Source: UBA8337 sp965662725 (GTDB lineage: Bacteria; Pseudomonadota; Alphaproteobacteria; RS24). Taken from it: DNA of 64,000 bases. Under the pieces are notes generated by a model. The model was not told the DNA's origin. It searched no databases and saw only the letters and a list, made by a program, of their open reading frames with translations. The stretch covers positions 90,742 through 154,741 of the forward strand of contig CBFIIT010000002.1 of NCBI GenBank assembly GCA_965662725.1. Reading direction: 5' to 3'. Shown here one piece after another: positions 60,812 through 64,000 of the stretch. The position numbers and the translations under genes were made by a program. Numbering within the stretch: position 1 is the stretch's first letter; every line of letters begins with the position of its first letter.

Positions 60812-61612
60812 ATGGCGCAAATATTCGGAATACTCAACATCACCGCCGACAGTTTTTCTGACGGCGGTGATTTTCTTTCTCCCGATAAGGCATTGGCGCA
60901 GGCGCAAAAATTGGTTGCTGATGGCGCGCATGTTTTGGATGTCGGTCCTGCCTCCAGCCATCCCGATGCCGGAAGCGTGTCGCCTGAAACTGAGATTGCG
61001 CGGCTGGAAAGCGTATGGACCGAGTTAAGAAAATTGGGTGTGCCGATATCTGTCGATAGTTTTCAGCCGCAAACGCAAAGTTGGGCGATTGCGCAAGGGG
61101 CCGACTGGCTGAACGATATTAACGGCTTTGCTGATCCGTCTGTTTACGCGCAATTATCCGATTATGACGGGCGTTTGGTGCTGATGCACGCCATTCAGTC
61201 CAAGGGCATTGCGACACGCGAAGCGCCGCCTGAAGGCGATATTTGGAGCCATATTTTGGCGTTTTTTGAGACGCGGCTGGAAGCTCTAACAGCGGCGGGT
61301 GTATCGCGCGATAAGATTACCCTCGACCCCGGCATGGGATTTTTCTTGGGCAATAAGCCGGAGACATCATTGGCGGTTTTGGCCGGTCTTGACCGCTTAA
61401 AGGCAGAGTTTGACCTGCCGGTGCTGGTTTGCGTGTCGCGCAAAAGCTTTTTGCGCGCGTTGTCGGGCGTTAGCGTTGACGAGAGCGGGCCGATTTCTTT
61501 GGCCGGCGAAATGCTGGCTTTGGCGCAAGGCGCGGACTTCATCCGCACGCATAATGCCAAGCAGCTGTCTGATGCAATGGCGCTGCGTGACGCAATGAGC
61601 ACATATCGTTGA
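60812..61612 (+). CDS. folP: Sul-type dihydropteroate synthase
   Basis: DHPS joins p-aminobenzoate to the pterin diphosphate in folate synthesis and is the sulfonamide target. This 266-residue protein is unlike ordinary FolP. It carries DVGPASSHPDAGSVSP where FolP has a GGESTRPG-type loop, VDSFQPQTQ, LNDINGFADP, LDPGMGFFLGNKPETS instead of a DPGFGFGK-type loop, and VSRKSFLRAL. These blocks agree, from memory, with the resistance enzymes Sul1 and Sul2, notably in GMGFFL. It starts at ATG 60812, 16 bases after ftsH and 63 bases before glmM. No mobile element flanks it, so it looks like the native gene. Reduced sulfonamide sensitivity is predicted, not shown. Confidence 0.93.
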   Translation: MAQIFGILNITADSFSDGGDFLSPDKALAQAQKLVADGAHVLDVGPASSHPDAGSVSPETEIARLESVWTELRKLGVPISVDSFQPQTQSWAIAQGADWLNDINGFADPSVYAQLSDYDGRLVLMHAIQSKGIATREAPPEGDIWSHILAFFETRLEALTAAGVSRDKITLDPGMGFFLGNKPETSLAVLAGLDRLKAEFDLPVLVCVSRKSFLRALSGVSVDESGPISLAGEMLALAQGADFIRTHNAKQLSDAMALRDAMSTYR

Positions 61613-61675
61613 AAAGTAATAAATTGCAATAGCTTGTGATTTGCGCTGTTACGCGGCTTTTTGCGAGATAGGGGC

Positions 61676-63019
61676 ATGATTCGGAAGTATTTTGGAACTG
61701 ACGGCATTCGTGGCCGCGTGAATGGCGAGAAAATGACCGCCGATACCGCTTTGCGTTTGGGCATGGCGGCAGGGCGCTATTTTCGTCGTGGTGAGCATCG
61801 CCACCGCGTGGTTATCGGCAAGGATACGCGTCTGTCGGGTTATATGATTGAACCGGCTTTGGTTGCCGGTTTTACGTCTATGGGCATGGATGTGTTTCTA
61901 TTCGGCCCGATTCCGACCCCCGCCGTGGCTTTTCTGACCCGTTCTTTGCGGGCTGATATTGGGGTGATGATTTCTGCCTCGCATAATGCCTTTGAAGATA
62001 ATGGCATTAAGCTGTTTGGCCCGGACGGTTTTAAACTGTCAGATAATATTGAATATGAAATTGAGCAGATGATGGACGCGCCGACCTCTGATTTGGTGCC
62101 GTCTGCTGAGCTGGGACGTGCCAAGCGGATTGACGATAGCCAGTCGCGTTATATTGAGTTCGCCAAGCGCACTTTCCCGCGTGAATTGACACTGGATGGC
62201 ATTAAGCTGGTTATCGATTGCGCCAATGGTGCTGCCTATAAAGTGGCCCCGACCGCGCTGTGGGAATTGGGTGCCGAAGTGGTGTCTATCGGTGTTGAGC
62301 CGGATGGCTTTAACATTAATAAAGATTGCGGCTCCACTGATACGGCGGCTTTGGCCGATAGAGTGCGGTCTGAAAAAGCCGATATCGGCATTGCGCTGGA
62401 TGGCGATGCAGACCGGCTGATTATTTGCGATGAAAACGGCAAAATGATTGATGGCGACCAGTTGATGGGGCTGATTGCCGGTGACTGGCAACGCCGCGAA
62501 TTGCTGACCGCGCCGGGCATTGTCGCCACTGTCATGTCCAATCTTGGGCTGGAGCGTTATTTGCAGGGCAGCGGGTTGAGCCTGGCCCGCACAAAAGTGG
62601 GCGACCGCTATGTGGTGGAGCATATGCGCCAGCATGGCTTTAATCTGGGTGGTGAGCAATCCGGCCATATGGTGATGAGCGATTTCGGTACCACCGGTGA
62701 TGGTTTGGTGGCGGCGCTGCAAGTGCTGGCCGTGATGAAACAGACCGAGCGTCCGGTGTCTGATTTGTGCCGTGTGTTTGAGCCGGTGCCGCAAATTATG
62801 GAAAATGTTCGTTTCTCTACCGGCGTGCCGCTGGAAAATGAGGATGTTATCGCCGCCATTCAGGCCGGCGAGCAAAAGCTGGGTAATTCCGGCCGTTTGG
62901 TTATTCGCAAATCCGGCACTGAGCCGCTTATCCGCGTGATGGGCGAGGGCGATGACGCGGCATTGGTGCAAAATGTGGTGGCAGAAATTGTTGGCCGCAT
63001 CCAATCGGTCGCGGCGTGA
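61676..63019 (+). CDS. glmM: Phosphoglucosamine mutase
   Basis: GlmM converts glucosamine-6-phosphate to glucosamine-1-phosphate for peptidoglycan and LPS. The 447-residue protein has KYFGTDGIRGRVN, the phosphoserine loop MISASHNAFEDNGIK with catalytic Ser102, the metal loop ALDGDADRLI, GGEQSGHM and the phosphate-binding RKSGTEPLIRVM. ATG 61676 follows GATAGGGGC. The GTGA overlap with thiD implies coupling. Confidence 0.97.
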   Translation: MIRKYFGTDGIRGRVNGEKMTADTALRLGMAAGRYFRRGEHRHRVVIGKDTRLSGYMIEPALVAGFTSMGMDVFLFGPIPTPAVAFLTRSLRADIGVMISASHNAFEDNGIKLFGPDGFKLSDNIEYEIEQMMDAPTSDLVPSAELGRAKRIDDSQSRYIEFAKRTFPRELTLDGIKLVIDCANGAAYKVAPTALWELGAEVVSIGVEPDGFNINKDCGSTDTAALADRVRSEKADIGIALDGDADRLIICDENGKMIDGDQLMGLIAGDWQRRELLTAPGIVATVMSNLGLERYLQGSGLSLARTKVGDRYVVEHMRQHGFNLGGEQSGHMVMSDFGTTGDGLVAALQVLAVMKQTERPVSDLCRVFEPVPQIMENVRFSTGVPLENEDVIAAIQAGEQKLGNSGRLVIRKSGTEPLIRVMGEGDDAALVQNVVAEIVGRIQSVAA

Positions 63020-63864
63020 GCGCAGCACCACCTCCTAAAGGAAAAGTTCTTATTATTGCCGGCTCCGATAGTGGGGGCGGCGCGGGCATTCAGGCCGATA
63101 TAAAATCAGTGATGGCGCAAAGTGCTTATGCGACCACCGCCGTCTCAGCCCTAACCGCGCAAAACACGCTGGGCGTGCAAGATATTTTCCCCGTGCCACC
63201 GGCTTTTGTGGTCACGCAAATGACCTCCATTCTCAGCGATATTGGCGCCGACATAATGAAGACCGGCATGTTGGCCACGCGCGAAGTGATTGAGGCGGTT
63301 GCTGAAGCACGCGCGGCACTCTCTCCGCAACTCCCCATGCTCATCGATCCGGTAATGGTTGCCACATCGGGCGATAAGCTGTTGCAAGATGAAGCCATAG
63401 GCGCGCTGAAAACCCTGCTGGTCGACCGCGCTTTTCTGGTGACGCCGAACCTGCCCGAGGCCAGCCTATTGGTGCGCCGCGACATTGACACGCCGGATGA
63501 TATGAAACGCGCCGCCGACGCGCTGATGAATGATGGCGCGCATGCCGCGCTGATTAAGGGCGGGCATGGTTCGGGCAAAGTGGTGACCGATTTATTGGCC
63601 ACGCAATCTGGCTTTGAGATTTTTGAGCATGAACGCCTCGACACCAAAAATACGCATGGCACGGGCTGCACTTTGGCCAGCGCATTGGCCGGTCAATTAA
63701 GCCAATTCATCGCCGCTGAAGAAGGGCTGGATGATAAAGGCCGCCCGAGCGATGCCAGCTTGCGCGCGGCATGCGAAACCGCGCTTAGCTACGTCCACCA
63801 AGCGATAAAATCCGCCCCGAATATCGGGCAGGGCAACGGGCCGTTAAATCACGAGGTGACTTGA
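63016..63864 (+). CDS. thiD: Hydroxymethylpyrimidine (phospho)kinase
   Basis: ThiD phosphorylates HMP and HMP-phosphate for thiamine synthesis. The 282-residue ribokinase-fold enzyme has IIAGSDSGGGAGIQADIK, SALTAQNTLGVQ, MKTGMLAT, IDPVMVATSGDKLL and the C-terminal anion-hole NTHGTGCTLASALAGQL. It starts at GTG 63016, overlapping the glmM stop by 4 bases. No TPP riboswitch-like sequence is visible. Other thi genes are not in the window. Confidence 0.95.
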   Translation: MSAAPPPKGKVLIIAGSDSGGGAGIQADIKSVMAQSAYATTAVSALTAQNTLGVQDIFPVPPAFVVTQMTSILSDIGADIMKTGMLATREVIEAVAEARAALSPQLPMLIDPVMVATSGDKLLQDEAIGALKTLLVDRAFLVTPNLPEASLLVRRDIDTPDDMKRAADALMNDGAHAALIKGGHGSGKVVTDLLATQSGFEIFEHERLDTKNTHGTGCTLASALAGQLSQFIAAEEGLDDKGRPSDASLRAACETALSYVHQAIKSAPNIGQGNGPLNHEVT

Positions 63865-63866
63865 TA

Positions 63867-64000
63867 TTGGCTGATATCTTCGACTCAAAAACAAGAAGTA
63901 AAATTATGTCGAGGGTTAAGGGGAAAGACACCAAACCCGAACTGCACATAAGAAGCCTGCTACATCGTGCAGGTTTCCGATTTCGTTAGACTTCAAAAAG
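63867..64000 (+). pseudogene. vsr: vsr-like very-short-patch mismatch endonuclease, N-terminal part, apparently frameshifted (runs off window)
   Basis: Vsr nicks T:G mismatches produced at methylated cytosines and is usually paired with a cytosine-5 methyltransferase. From TTG 63867 (AGGTGA upstream) the frame reads a Vsr N-terminus: SKTRSKIMSRVKGKDTKPEL, then LLHRAGFRFR, followed by TAG at 63987. Inserting one T there restores RLDFKK, which matches the expected continuation (FRxRLxxKxLPGxPD). So there is a one-base deletion, or a sequencing or assembly error. Only about 45 codons are visible. Confidence 0.65.

Noticed and set aside
60812..61612. An acquired mobile sul gene
   Set aside because: Flanked by ftsH and glmM in the usual housekeeping order, with no IS, ISCR, integron site or composition change, so a native gene is the simpler reading.
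62039..63031. A 330-codon open frame antisense to glmM
   Set aside because: It lies entirely opposite a well-conserved GlmM, is rich in His/Gln/Arg as expected for an antisense shadow, and has no recognisable domain or ribosome site.
63016..63060. TPP riboswitch near thiD
   Set aside because: thiD overlaps glmM by 4 bases and no THI-box-like sequence is seen upstream.

Overview
The window is a gene-dense stretch of an alphaproteobacterial chromosome, about half G+C by eye. It contains no rRNA, tRNA, IS element, prophage or CRISPR array that I can see. Alphaproteobacterial traits include an F0 operon with both b' and b subunits and no F1 genes beside it, a divergent uracil-DNA glycosylase upstream of a soluble lytic transglycosylase, the ETF-QO/TPR/ispE cluster, a NadQ-type Nudix regulator beside nadABC, and the coiled-coil protein/zapA/6S RNA/5-FCL block. 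A Sul-like dihydropteroate synthase between ftsH and glmM, plus an AcuI-type acryloyl-CoA reductase, makes me think of a marine Rhodobiaceae/Parvibaculales-like organism. That placement is an inference, not a phylogeny.

Layout. 1-4.5 kb: 3' part of smc, then atpI-atpB-atpE-atpF'-atpF. 4.5-13.6 kb: slt and udg leftward; ETF-QO, a membrane-anchored TPR protein and ispE rightward; a long-chain polyprenyl diphosphate synthase leftward; a TrmN6-like methyltransferase rightward. 13.6-19.9 kb: glyQ-glyS-ppdK and a cell-wall hydrolase. 19.9-26.7 kb, leftward: ygfZ, a FabH-like ketosynthase, nadQ and nadA-nadB-nadC. 26.8-36 kb: a GT9-like protein, pyrC, acuI, an SDR, DUF192, SRAP, VOC, Sua5, an SDR with a histone-H1-like tail and an MBL hydrolase. 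36-40 kb: xseB-ispA-dxs-tlyA. 40-45.4 kb, leftward: tkt-gap-pgk-fba. 45.5-50.8 kb: coiled-coil protein, zapA, 6S RNA, 5-FCL, ymdB-like phosphoesterase, yebC, ruvCAB. 50.8-58.8 kb: two small lipoproteins, then ybgC-tolQRAB-pal-cpoB and tilS. 58.8-64 kb: ftsH-folP-glmM-thiD and the start of a vsr-like gene that looks frameshifted.

The genes are mostly housekeeping: isoprenoid and quinone precursor synthesis (ispE, dxs, ispA, polyprenyl synthase), NAD synthesis with its own repressor and a visible palindrome, central carbon flux (ppdK plus tkt-gap-pgk-fba), Holliday-junction processing and the Tol-Pal envelope machine. Many adjacent genes overlap by 1-11 bases (ATGA, GTGA, TGATG, TAATG), which points to translational coupling. 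No gene-free stretch exceeds 300 bases. The longest gaps are 7172-7415 (three perfect 18-bp repeats), 46211-46413 (6S RNA) and 45383-45563 (divergent promoters).

The most interesting item is the DHPS gene at 60812-61612. It resembles the sulfonamide-resistance enzymes Sul1/Sul2 more than ordinary FolP, yet it sits in the native ftsH-folP-glmM locus. I found no clearly new multi-gene system.
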